The notes under the pieces are model-generated. The model saw only the letters and a program-made list of their open reading frames with translations, was not told where the DNA came from and searched no databases. A program made the translations under genes and the position numbers. A stretch of 32,573 bases of DNA from Synechococcus sp. UW140. GTDB lineage: Bacteria; Cyanobacteriota; Cyanobacteriia; PCC-6307; Cyanobiaceae. The stretch lies in the NCBI GenBank assembly GCA_945860085.1, contig CAMAPJ010000028.1, positions 1 through 32,573 of the forward strand. The letters are read 5' to 3'. Shown in pieces: positions 1 to 7,451 of this stretch; positions within the stretch are counted from its first letter, which is position 1; each line of letters starts with the position of its first letter.

Positions 1-993
1 CTGGCGGAGGCCGAGGCCCGGGTCCATGGCCAGCCCGCTGAGCGGGTCCATTTCCACGAGGTGGGCGCCATTGATGCCCTGGTTGATGTAGTGGGGGTGT
101 GCGCCGGCCTGGCCCATTTCGGCATTCGCCAGCTGATCTGCGCCCGCCCGCCCGCCGGTCATGGCACGGTGCAGACCGCCCATGGGCTTCTGCCCCTACC
201 GGCTCCCGCGGTGCTTGAACTGGCCCGGCTCAAGGGGATTCCCCTGGCTAGTAGCGCCGGCTTTCCGGCTGGGGAGCTCACTACCCCCACGGGCCTGGCC
301 CTGATGGCAGTGCTGGCCGAGCGGTTTGGACCGGCCCCAGCCCTGGTGCCCCGGGCAGTGGGCATTGGCCTGGGCAGTCGTCAGCTGGATCGCCCCAACT
401 TGTTGCGCCTGGTGTTAGCGGCGGCTGACCCCGAGCTGGAGGCGCTGGGGGGGCAGGAGAGAGCCTTTCCCGAGATTTCTGAGACCGAGACTGACCTGAC
501 CGAGACCGACCTGACCGAGACCGACCTGGCCGAGGCTGCCTGGCCCGAGATCTTGGTGCAACAGCAGGCCCAGATCGATGACGCCACCCCGGAGGACCTG
601 GCCTTTCTGGCGGATGAACTGCGCCGGGCTGGTGCCTTGGAGGTGTTCAGCCAGCCGTTGTGGATGAAGAAGGGCCGGCCAGGGGTGCTGGTCACGGTGT
701 TGGCCCGGCCCGAGCAGGCCGAGGACCTGCGCCGGATCTGGTGGCTGCACGGCACCAGCCTGGGGGTGCGGGAGCAACTGCAGCAGCGCTGGGCCCTGCC
801 CCGCCGCAGCCGTGCCCTGGAGACGCCCCTTGGAGCGGTGCGCCTCAAGGACGCCCAGCTGCCTGGCGGCGGGCGGCGCACGAAACCGGAATTTGAGGAT
901 CTGGCGGACCTGGCCCGGCGCCATGGCCTATCCCTGGATCAGGTGCGACAGCTCGTGGCGGCGGCTTTGGCCCAGGAGCAGCGGGAGCGATGA
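1..993 (+). CDS. larC: LarC-type nickel insertion protein (5' end outside the window)
   Basis: The reading frame is open from base 1, so the gene starts before the window. The visible 330 residues include the HFHEVGAIDALVDVVG motif and the TPTGLALM segment typical of LarC (TIGR00299/DUF111). In lactobacilli LarC uses CTP to put nickel into the pyridinium dithiocarboxylate pincer cofactor of lactate racemase; many bacteria carry larC without a racemase, so the client enzyme here is unknown. A linker at about bases 481-531 holds an acidic repeat (ETDLT three times) that separates the N-terminal part from the C-terminal domain, the same place where the lactobacillus gene is split into larC1 and larC2. 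The stop TGA shares the sequence ATGA with the start of the next gene, which indicates co-transcription. The family assignment is firm; the substrate is inferred. Confidence 0.9.
   Translation: MAEAEARVHGQPAERVHFHEVGAIDALVDVVGVCAGLAHFGIRQLICARPPAGHGTVQTAHGLLPLPAPAVLELARLKGIPLASSAGFPAGELTTPTGLALMAVLAERFGPAPALVPRAVGIGLGSRQLDRPNLLRLVLAAADPELEALGGQERAFPEISETETDLTETDLTETDLAEAAWPEILVQQQAQIDDATPEDLAFLADELRRAGALEVFSQPLWMKKGRPGVLVTVLARPEQAEDLRRIWWLHGTSLGVREQLQQRWALPRRSRALETPLGAVRLKDAQLPGGGRRTKPEFEDLADLARRHGLSLDQVRQLVAAALAQEQRER
487..531 (+). repeat. Three 15-bp tandem units inside larC
   Basis: Units of the form GAGACCGACCTGACC lie at 487-501, 502-516 and 517-531 with two or three base differences. 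Because 15 is a multiple of 3, copy number changes keep the frame. They encode ETDLT-like steps in the linker between the two LarC domains. Confidence 0.85.
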
Positions 994-2186
994 GCCAATC
1001 TCCTGCCCCCCAGGGCGGCGATCGCCAGAGCGCTGAGCCCAGCTCCCGGAGGGTCCAGTCCCCGCTTGGGGCCTTTGCTTCCAGCAGTCGTTGGGTGGCT
1101 CCTCGCTTTGTTTCCCGCCTGCGGCGACTCGTTGGCCTAGCCCAGGGGCTTCCGGGGGGCACCAGCCTGTGGGTGACCCTGGCCAGCGCCGGTTTCCTGC
1201 TGGCGGCCCTAGTGGCCAATGGCCGCCAGCTCCAACAGCTCAGCCTCGATGGCCAGGGTTGGGCCTGGCTGCTGCTGGGTTTAGGGCTAGCCCTGCTCAG
1301 CCTGGTGGTGAATGGCCTGGCCTGGACCCTGGGCCTGGGCTGGCTGGGTCATCGCCCCCGCTGGCTGCCCACCCTGCTGCTGTTCCTGCGCTCCAACTTG
1401 CGCAAGTACCTGCCCGGAGGTGTCTGGCATTTGCTCCAGCGCCTGGCCGTGCTTCGCCAGGGTGAGCCAGTCACCGGGACTCCAGGCCCCGGCAGCCCGG
1501 TGTCGGCGCCCCTAGACCTGCGCCAGGGGCTGGTGGCTGTGTTGCTGGATCCGGTGTTGATGGCGGTGGCGGCGCTGGCCCTGGTGGCGAGCGGTGGCTG
1601 GCAGGGGGGGCTGGCGGCCTTGGGGCTGGCCCCCTTACTGCTGCTCACCCCCCGCTGGTTCACGCCCCTGTTGCTGCAACTGGAGAAACGGCGCCAGGGC
1701 CAGCTGCAAAGCCAGGGCCTACTGGCTGAAGACTCTGATGCGGCCCTTGGGGCTGTTGAGGCGCATGGGGTTGATGAAGTGCACCCGGTTGCCGCCGGCC
1801 CCCAGGCCTTGCCCTTGAACCTGGGTGCCCCAGGGCGGAGCCTGCAGCGCTATCCCCTGCTGCCCCTGCTGGGGCAACTGGCCTTTGTGCTGGTGCGCTT
1901 CAGCGGCTTTGCCTGCTGCGTGCTCGCCTTCGATGGGGCGCCGCTGCTGGCCTGGAACCAGTGGCTCAGCGGCTTTGCCCTCGCCTGGACCCTGGGGCTG
2001 GTGGTACCCGGCGCCCCGGGGGGGCTGGGGGTATTCGAGGCGGCCCTGCTGTTGCGCCTGGGCGGGCTGGTGCCGGAGGCGCCGCTGCTGGCGATCGCCC
2101 TCAGTTATCGCCTCGTCACCTCCCTGGCCGACCTGCTGGGCGCTGCCACGGCCGCACTCGATCAGCGCTGGGCCGCTGGTCGCTGA
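990..2186 (+). CDS. Flippase-like integral membrane protein (YbhN/UPF0104, lysylphosphatidylglycerol synthase TM family)
   Basis: This 398-residue protein has a basic, Ser/Arg-rich N-terminal tail of about 55 residues, then six to eight hydrophobic segments. The segment LRSNLRKYLPGGVWHLLQR, at about residues 136-154, matches the KYLPG-x-VW signature of the YbhN/AglD/MprF membrane-domain family. The end, with PGAPGGLGVFEA and then ALSYRLVTSLADLLGA, also fits that family (PGGLGxxE, then YR). Members are thought to move lipids or lipid-linked sugars across the inner membrane; no catalytic domain is attached, so the substrate cannot be stated. Two Gly/Pro-rich insertions, near residues 160-175 and 245-280, look like loops. 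The ATG overlaps the larC stop by four bases, and a clear terminator follows at 2211-2240. Confidence 0.8.
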   Translation: MSQSPAPQGGDRQSAEPSSRRVQSPLGAFASSSRWVAPRFVSRLRRLVGLAQGLPGGTSLWVTLASAGFLLAALVANGRQLQQLSLDGQGWAWLLLGLGLALLSLVVNGLAWTLGLGWLGHRPRWLPTLLLFLRSNLRKYLPGGVWHLLQRLAVLRQGEPVTGTPGPGSPVSAPLDLRQGLVAVLLDPVLMAVAALALVASGGWQGGLAALGLAPLLLLTPRWFTPLLLQLEKRRQGQLQSQGLLAEDSDAALGAVEAHGVDEVHPVAAGPQALPLNLGAPGRSLQRYPLLPLLGQLAFVLVRFSGFACCVLAFDGAPLLAWNQWLSGFALAWTLGLVVPGAPGGLGVFEAALLLRLGGLVPEAPLLAIALSYRLVTSLADLLGAATAALDQRWAAGR

Positions 2187-2210
2187 GAAGCAAGGCTCTG
2201 GCATCAGTCC

Positions 2211-2240
2211 AGGCCCAGGCTTGCAGCCAGGGCCTTTTAT
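2211..2240 (+). terminator. Intrinsic terminator after the flippase-like gene
   Basis: Bases 2211-2221 (AGGCCCAGGCT) pair with 2225-2235 (AGCCAGGGCCT) in ten of eleven positions, with a three-base loop and one A-A mismatch. TTTT follows at once, then AT. This is a textbook Rho-independent terminator for plus-strand transcription, 24 bases after the stop codon. Confidence 0.85.
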
Positions 2241-2324
2241 GCGGCCCAAACCCAGGATTGGGGCCCATGCCCAGAAATGCTGCTCAGACCCAGAATTGCG
2301 GATCAAGCCAAGCATTGCCGAAGC

Positions 2325-3621
2325 TCACGAGCCCAGCAGGGCCGTGCATTCCAGCCGTTCTTGGCTGGCGTCGCGGCGCTGTAGCCGCAGCCGAATCGTT
2401 TCCGCCAGATAGTCGGCGTCTTCGGCCACGCCGCAGAAACGGGCCGAACCCCAGGTGTGCAGCCAGGGCAGGCCGATAAAATAGAGGCCCTCGCTGATGG
2501 GCGGGATAGCCGCTGCCATCGAACACCGGTACGTCGATCCAGCCGAAGTCGGCGCCGTAGCCGGTGCACCAGATCACTGCCGCCAGGGGGTCGCTCTCCA
2601 GGTCCAGTGGGGCGGCGTCATGGTTGGGGCCAGGCTGCCAGCAGGCGCTGTAGGCCGACTCCTCGGGGGCGTCGAGGCCTTCGCGGGCGATGTAAGCGTC
2701 GATGCTGGCGCCGATGCGGCAATAGACGGCATCGGCCTGGTCCAGGTTGGCAGCTAGGTCAGCGGCGAAGCGGATCTGGCCTGGGCCCAGATCCAGCAGG
2801 CGCCCATGCAATTGCAGCCCTTGGCTGGCCCGTTGGCGCAGATCAATGTCGCGGCCGCCATCGCGGCCGGTGAGGTAGTGGTTGGTCTTAGTTCGCACCA
2901 CTTTGGGATCGGGGTGCTGCTCGATCGGCATGGCGTAATAGCCCATGCGATCGAGCCAATCGACCACATCCTTGCCGCGGTGGCGCCGGGGTGAACGGGG
3001 CGCCGAGCCCACGCTCAGGTGCACCCGGCGACCGGCCAGGAACAGGTCTTCGGCGATCTGGCAGCCCGACTGGCCACTGCCCACCACCAGCACCGGACCC
3101 TCCGGCAGCTGACCTGGATTGCGATAGGCGCGGGCATCGAGCTGCAGCAGCGAGGCCGGCAGCCGCTCGGCCAAAGGGTGGCGTTTGGGCCGGTGATAGC
3201 CGCCGGTGGCCACCACTACCTGGTCGGCTTCGATCTCGCCTTCGCTCGTGATCAGGCGATAGCCCGAGCCCTGATTCAGGAGCCGCGACACGGCCACGCC
3301 CTCGCGCAAATCGGCCCGGATGTGGGCAGCAAAGCGACGCACGTACTCGACAATCTGGTCGCGGCCCATGAAGCCGCCTGGCGCCTCGCCGTCGTAGGGA
3401 AACTCGCTCAAGCGGCATTGCCAGTTGGGGGTCACCAGGCAGAAGGAATCCCAGCGCTGCTGCTCCCAGGCGTAGCCGATGTGGTGTTGTTCGAGCACCA
3501 GGGGGCGGATGCCGCGTCGTTGCAGGCTGCTGGCCACCGAAAGCCCCGCCTGGCCGCCGCCCACCACCGCCACGGGAATCCGGCGGGGAGTTGGGGGTTC
3601 GCTTTGCACAGGGGCGCCCAA
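2325..3621 (-). pseudogene. nitH: Flavin-dependent oxidoreductase of the Nit1C cluster (MSMEG_0569 family), frameshifted near its 3' end
   Basis: The first 370 or so residues are a two-dinucleotide-fold flavoprotein monooxygenase: an N-terminal FAD fold with [14 protein letters not shown] and a second fold with VLVVGSGQSGCQIA. At about base 2505 the frame containing WIDVPVFDGSGYPAH runs into RGPLFYRPALAAHLG, which is unlike the family. The sequence expected there, ISEGLYFIGLPWLHTWGS followed by VAEDADYLAETI, is in another frame on the same strand and stops at 2325. The gene has therefore most likely lost a few bases at 2500-2515; the unshifted frame would stop at 2284 after about 75 wrong residues. 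No ATG fits the start; TTG at 3621 or an in-frame GTG shortly downstream are candidates. It diverges from nitB. Sequencing error and real mutation cannot be told apart from this sequence. Confidence 0.85.
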
Positions 3622-3662
3622 CTTATGGACTTACATCTTGACCAGCGGGACCAGAATCTGCG

Positions 3663-3676
3663 GTAGCGGATGTAAC
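3663..3676. promoter_or_regulatory. Weak NtcA-like site in the nitH-nitB divergent region
   Basis: GTA, eight bases, AAC: one base off the NtcA consensus GTA-N8-TAC. It lies about 40 bases before the likely nitH start and 166 before nitB. The cluster responds to nitrogen starvation in other cyanobacteria, which makes NtcA control plausible, but such near-matches also occur by chance. Confidence 0.25.
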
Positions 3677-3765
3677 GGGTCTACCGGCAATAGACCACTC
3701 ATCTTGGAACTTGATTTAGGGGAGCGCAATCCATGGGTAGGGTCTTTAGCCGGGGCAGGGATTTG

Positions 3766-3779
3766 GTCGCGTCGGCTAC
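3766..3779 (+). promoter_or_regulatory. Possible NtcA-like site before nitB
   Basis: GTC, eight bases, TAC: one base off GTA-N8-TAC, 62 bases before the nitB start. An A-rich stretch (ATAAAACAAAAC) follows, which stands out in this GC-rich DNA. I could not place a convincing TAN3T -10 box at the usual 20-24 bases downstream, so this is tentative. Confidence 0.25.
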
Positions 3780-3841
3780 ATAAAACAAAACTTCATTCAT
3801 GCAACCGTCAACGGGTTGTTCCTCCCCTAGGCCTGCGCCCC

Positions 3842-4324
3842 ATGCCAGAAGTCACCCGTCCCGCCAACCAGCCGGGCGATTTTCTTGTTGATTACGAGCA
3901 GAAGGTCTTTCCCGACATCAAGGCGGAACCGGGTGAAAAAGCCCTGGTCACCTTTCACACCGTTGCCTTTGAAGGCTCGATCGGCCTGGTGAACTTGCTG
4001 CAGGCCAGCCGCCTGATGAATAAGGGCTTTGAAACCTCGATTCTTCTCTATGGACCCGGTGTGACCCTGGGGGTGCAACGCGGCTTTCCCAAGCTCGGCG
4101 ATGCCGCCTTTGACGGCCACCTCAATTTCAATGCCCGCCTTCAGAAGTTCATGGATCAAGGTGGCAAGGTTTATGCCTGTCGCTTTGCCCTGCAGGCCCT
4201 TTACGGCCATGGTGAAGGGGCCTTGATTCCCGGTATCACGCCCGTGAATCCACTTGATGTGCTCGACATCATGCTGATGCACCGCAAGGAAGGCGCCTTC
4301 ATCCTCGATACCTGGACCCTCTAA
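3842..4324 (+). CDS. nitB: Nit1C cluster small protein (MSMEG_0572/Sll0783 family)
   Basis: The 160-residue product matches the MSMEG_0572/Sll0783 family of nitrogen-starvation response proteins. It has the features [36 protein letters not shown] and the C-terminal [17 protein letters not shown]. The fold resembles small DsrE-like domains; no reaction is established. In Synechocystis PCC 6803 the homologue Sll0783 is induced by nitrogen starvation and is needed for normal polyhydroxybutyrate accumulation. I chose the ATG at 3842 because family similarity begins there; the frame is open further upstream, but that part is antisense to nitH and unlike any family member. It is the first gene of the forward Nit1C run, 142 bases before nitC. 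Confidence 0.9.
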   Translation: MPEVTRPANQPGDFLVDYEQKVFPDIKAEPGEKALVTFHTVAFEGSIGLVNLLQASRLMNKGFETSILLYGPGVTLGVQRGFPKLGDAAFDGHLNFNARLQKFMDQGGKVYACRFALQALYGHGEGALIPGITPVNPLDVLDIMLMHRKEGAFILDTWTL

Positions 4325-4331
4325 GTTGGTT

Positions 4332-4363
4332 GCCCAAGCTGCCCTGCTAAGGACAGCTTGGGC
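4332..4363 (+). promoter_or_regulatory. Hairpin between nitB and nitC
   Basis: A perfect 10-bp stem, GCCCAAGCTG at 4332-4341 with CAGCTTGGGC at 4354-4363, encloses a 12-base loop, seven bases after the nitB stop. No T-run follows, so it is not a normal intrinsic terminator. It may protect the nitB mRNA end or partly separate nitB from nitC expression. Confidence 0.6.
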
Positions 4364-4403
4364 CTTGGCTGGGACTGCAATCTCGGCTCCAATTTTTAAT
4401 CCT

Positions 4404-4447
4404 TTCGAAACTGCTTCAAACTAGTTTCGAATCAGCTTTGAACCAGT
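4404..4447 (+). repeat. Four phased 11-bp repeats upstream of nitC
   Basis: Consecutive units are TTCGAAACTGC, TTCAAACTAGT, TTCGAATCAGC and TTTGAACCAGT, at 4404, 4415, 4426 and 4437. They share TTYRAA and recur with exactly one DNA helical turn. Units 1 and 3 also form an inverted repeat (4404-4412 with 4423-4431). The array ends 19 bases before the nitC ATG and is AT-rich for this genome, so it may be a binding site in the nitC leader or promoter. Confidence 0.55.
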
Positions 4448-4466
4448 TCTGATCGATCCTTGATCC

Positions 4467-5510
4467 ATGGTTTCAACGATGGCACCCACGATTACCGTCG
4501 CTGCGGCCCAGATTCGTCCCGTGCTCTGGGACCGTCAGGGGTCACTGCTGCGCCTGCTCGATGCGATTGCAGAGGCGGCCGAAGCAGGGGTGGAGTTGCT
4601 TGTCTTTCCGGAGACCTTTCTGCCCTATTACCCCTATTTTTCTTTCGTGGAGCCGGCGGTGTTGATGGGACGCTCCCATCTGCGCCTCTATGACCAGGCC
4701 CTGGAGGTTTCCGGCCCCGAGGTGGCCCGGATTGCGGCCGCCGCCCGCCAGTTCGGCATGCACGTGCTCGTGGGCATCAATGAGCGCGATGGCGGTAGCC
4801 TTTATAATACCCAGCTGTTGATTGATGACCGCGGCGAGCTGTTACTAAAGCGCCGCAAGATCACGCCCACTTATCACGAACGCATGGTCTGGGGCCAGGG
4901 CGACGGCGCTGGCCTGCAGGTGGTGTCCAGTCGCCTTGGCCGCATCGGCGCGCTGGCCTGCTGGGAGCACTACAACCCCCTGGCTCGCTTCGCCTTGATG
5001 AGCCAAGGGGAGGAGCTCCATTGCGCCCAGTTTCCGGGCTCGCTGGTGGGGCCAATCTTCAGCGAGCAAATGGCGGTGACGATGCGCCACCACGCCCTCG
5101 AGGCCGGCTGCTTCGTGATCTGCTCCACCGCCTGGCTCGATCCCAGCGACTACGCCACGATCACGGCCGATGCCTCCCTGCACAAGGCCTTCCAGGGTGG
5201 TTGCCACACGGCCGTAATCAGTCCGGAGGGGCGCTATTTGGCCGGCCCCCTGAGCGAGGGCGAGGGCCTGGCCATCGCCGAACTGGACCGTTCCTTAATT
5301 ACTAAACGCAAACGCATGATGGACAGCGTCGGTCACTACAGCCGTCCCGACTTGCTCGGCCTGCGCCTCAACAACAGCCCCGCCAGTCAGGTCGAGGCGA
5401 TGGGGGCACCGGCGGCTGGGGTGTCCCTGGCGTTGGCCGCGGCATCGGTGCCCCAGGCCCCGCCCCCAATCCCCTTGCCGTCCCGACTGGAGGAACTCAC
5501 CCGTGGCTAA
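4467..5510 (+). CDS. nitC: Nit1-subfamily nitrilase
   Basis: The 347-residue protein is a carbon-nitrogen hydrolase of the nitrilase superfamily; it converts R-CN and two waters to R-COOH and ammonia. The catalytic Glu49 (LLVFPETFLPYYPYF), Lys131 (KRRKITPTYHERMVW) and Cys165 (GALACWEHYNPL) are all present at normal spacing. The LPYYPYF and CWEHYNPL segments match true aliphatic/aromatic nitrilases rather than amidases or carbamoylases. About 30 residues at the C-terminus are Ala/Pro-rich and probably a flexible tail. The ATG at 4467 is followed closely by a second ATG at 4479, which could also serve. The 3' end overlaps nitD by eight bases. In Nit1C clusters this enzyme is linked to growth on cyanide or nitriles; the true substrate in cyanobacteria is not settled. 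Confidence 0.95.
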   Translation: MVSTMAPTITVAAAQIRPVLWDRQGSLLRLLDAIAEAAEAGVELLVFPETFLPYYPYFSFVEPAVLMGRSHLRLYDQALEVSGPEVARIAAAARQFGMHVLVGINERDGGSLYNTQLLIDDRGELLLKRRKITPTYHERMVWGQGDGAGLQVVSSRLGRIGALACWEHYNPLARFALMSQGEELHCAQFPGSLVGPIFSEQMAVTMRHHALEAGCFVICSTAWLDPSDYATITADASLHKAFQGGCHTAVISPEGRYLAGPLSEGEGLAIAELDRSLITKRKRMMDSVGHYSRPDLLGLRLNNSPASQVEAMGAPAAGVSLALAAASVPQAPPPIPLPSRLEELTRG

Positions 5511-6762
5511 CTCCTCGACCCGGACCGACTCTTCAACTCGCAGAGAGTCCCCTCCCGGGACCATCTCCCCGCCTGGGGCCGAGCCCCTATCCCTTGGCAA
5601 TGGTCTTGACCTGGCTTCTGGTCAGGACCTGGTTGCAGGTCAGGATCTGGCTTCTGGTCAGGACCTAGGCCGCTTGGTGACCGAGCTTCAGGTGCGCGGC
5701 GTCGTCGATCCCGCCATTGCCGGCAACCAGGGCCGCCGCGGCGGCGCTGGCCCCTCCGACCACCGAGCCCTGACGATCCATGGCAGCACCGTGATGGTGC
5801 CCGTCTACAACGCCGTCTCCCAGGATTCCCCCTACCAGCTCCGCCAGGACGCCAGCGGTGCTGTGGCCGTAGCCGGCCCCGGCGGCGAGAGCCTGGCGGC
5901 CGTGCAGGCGCCAGCGGAGCCGGCCTTCTATGGCTTCAGCACCGCCGATGGCACTCCCTACAAGGCGATCGCCCTGCTCCATGGCCGCGATGTGCTGGCT
6001 ACCACCCTGCTGCAGACCTGCATCCGCTTTCGCGACCGCAGCCAGTCCTGCCAGTTCTGCGCCATCGAGCAATCGCTCGAGGATGGCCGCACGGTGGTGC
6101 GCAAGACCCCAGCCCAGGTGGCCGAGGTGGCCGAAGCCGCCGTGCGCCTCGATGGCGTACGCCAGCTGGTGATGACCACCGGCACCCCCAACAGCGACGA
6201 CCGCGGCGCCCGGCTGATGGCTGAAACGGCGGCGGCGGTGAAGGCCAAGGTGGCGATTCCGATCCAGGGCCAGTGCGAGCCGCCCGATGATCCGATCTGG
6301 TACCAGCGCATGAAGGACGCCGGCATCGACAGCCTCGGCATGCACCTGGAGGTGGTGGAGCCCGAGGTACGGCGCCGCATCCTGCCGGGCAAGGCCGAAC
6401 TCACCCTGGAGCGCTATTACGACGCCTTCGAGCAGGCGGTCGCCGTGTTCGGGCGCGGCCAGGTGTCCACCTACCTACTGGCGGGCCTAGGCGATCGGGC
6501 CGAGTCGCTCATTGCCTGCAGCGAGCGCCTGATTCAGCTGGGGGTTTACCCCTTTGTGGTGCCATTCGTGCCGATCGCCGGCACGCCCCTGCAACACCAC
6601 CCGGCCCCGAGTACGGACTTCATGGTCGGCGTCTATGGCGCCGTGGCCGCCCTGCTGCGCGCCTCTGACATCAGTGCCGCGGCGATGGCGGCGGGCTGCG
6701 CCAAGTGCGGCGCCTGCTCCGCCCTGTCCCTGTTTGAAACCGCCCCGGCTCCCCAAGCCTGA
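5503..6762 (+). CDS. nitD: Radical SAM protein of the Nit1C cluster (MSMEG_0568 family)
   Basis: This is a 419-residue radical SAM enzyme related to the biotin-synthase group. The cluster-binding cysteines are Cys173, Cys183 and Cys186, spaced CX9CX2C instead of the usual CX3CX2C. A second cysteine group, CX2CX2C at residues 399-405, lies close to the C-terminus and could hold another iron-sulfur cluster. The segment RRGGAGPSDHRALTIHG near residue 78 is a strong family marker. The GTG at 5503 overlaps the nitC stop, but the first 55 residues are low-complexity (GQDLASGQDL repeats) and foreign to the family core, so a start further in is possible. The reaction is unknown. Together with nitE and nitF it suggests that the cluster builds or modifies a small molecule. 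Confidence 0.9.
   Translation: MANSSTRTDSSTRRESPPGTISPPGAEPLSLGNGLDLASGQDLVAGQDLASGQDLGRLVTELQVRGVVDPAIAGNQGRRGGAGPSDHRALTIHGSTVMVPVYNAVSQDSPYQLRQDASGAVAVAGPGGESLAAVQAPAEPAFYGFSTADGTPYKAIALLHGRDVLATTLLQTCIRFRDRSQSCQFCAIEQSLEDGRTVVRKTPAQVAEVAEAAVRLDGVRQLVMTTGTPNSDDRGARLMAETAAAVKAKVAIPIQGQCEPPDDPIWYQRMKDAGIDSLGMHLEVVEPEVRRRILPGKAELTLERYYDAFEQAVAVFGRGQVSTYLLAGLGDRAESLIACSERLIQLGVYPFVVPFVPIAGTPLQHHPAPSTDFMVGVYGAVAALLRASDISAAAMAAGCAKCGACSALSLFETAPAPQA
5608..5661 (+). repeat. Three 18-bp tandem units in the 5' part of nitD
   Basis: GACCTGGCTTCTGGTCAG-like units lie at 5608, 5626 and 5644 and encode DL-x-x-GQ steps. They keep the reading frame and lie outside the conserved enzyme core, so copy number is probably free to drift. 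Confidence 0.85.
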
Positions 6763-6794
6763 ACCAAGTGGTCTGAAACCCTGCGCCTGAGTCC

Positions 6795-7451
6795 ATGTTC
6801 TTTATTGATCCCAGCAGCCACGACATCGGCCGCAGCAGCAGTTCAGCGCCGGCGGCCTTCACCCCCTCGGTGCGCTCGGGCATGGGCATCGATGCCGAGG
6901 ATTTCCGGCTCTCGCCTACGGCCAGTTCCGAGCGCTTCTCTTTCCATCTGCTGCGGCCGAGTGCCCCCCTGCTGGCGGAGTACTGGCAGTTGCGCAGCGC
7001 CATCTTTTGCCAGGAACAGCATCTCTTTGAGGCCTGCGATCGCGATGAGAAGGACGCGATCGCCTACCCGATCGCCGCCCTCAGCCATGACGCCCGCCTG
7101 GCCTCGGGGGTGAACGGCGGCGTGGCCAGCGGCGTAGTTGGTGTGGTGCGGATCCTGGAGGAGAGCCCCAGGCTTTGGTATGGCGGTCGCCTTGGCGTCC
7201 ATCCCGACTGCCGTCGCCATAACCAGATCGGCAAGGGCCTGATCTGGAAGGCGGTCACCACAGCCCATGGCTGGGGCTGCGATCGCTTCCTGGCCACGGT
7301 GCAGATACAAAACGTGCGCTTCTTTGAGCGGCTCCATTGGCAATCCCTGCAGGAGCTGGAGATCCGCGGCGTCCACCACCACCTGATGGAGGCCGACCTC
7401 ACGTACTACACGCCCGGCTTCGAACGACGGCCCGTGCGGCTGGGGGCATGA
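6795..7451 (+). CDS. nitE: GNAT-family acetyltransferase of the Nit1C cluster (MSMEG_0567 N-terminal-domain family)
   Basis: The 218-residue protein has a GNAT fold. An N-terminal segment near residues 55-75 (YWQLRSAIFCQEQHLFE) leads into the core strand GVVRILEE. The acetyl-CoA loop follows at about residues 131-152 (RLGVHPDCRRHNQIGKGLI), then the FFERLHW motif near the end. It presumably acylates an amine made by the cluster; no substrate is known. It lies 32 bases after nitD, and its TGA overlaps the nitF ATG (ATGA), so the two are translated together. The first 50 residues are Ser/Ala-rich and less conserved, so a later start cannot be excluded. Confidence 0.88.
   Translation: MFFIDPSSHDIGRSSSSAPAAFTPSVRSGMGIDAEDFRLSPTASSERFSFHLLRPSAPLLAEYWQLRSAIFCQEQHLFEACDRDEKDAIAYPIAALSHDARLASGVNGGVASGVVGVVRILEESPRLWYGGRLGVHPDCRRHNQIGKGLIWKAVTTAHGWGCDRFLATVQIQNVRFFERLHWQSLQELEIRGVHHHLMEADLTYYTPGFERRPVRLGA

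Noticed and set aside
2490-2520. Programmed ribosomal frameshift in nitH
   Set aside because: No slippery heptamer followed by a stem was seen at the break, and some family residues appear to be missing, which points to deletion or sequence error.
3479-3841. Upstream extension of the nitB reading frame
   Set aside because: It is antisense to nitH, adds residues unlike the family, and the family start fits the ATG at 3842.
4404-4431. TTCGAA-containing stretch as a tRNA T-arm
   Set aside because: There is no GG-TTC-GAATCC-CC arm and no cloverleaf around it; the 11-bp repeat explains the pattern.
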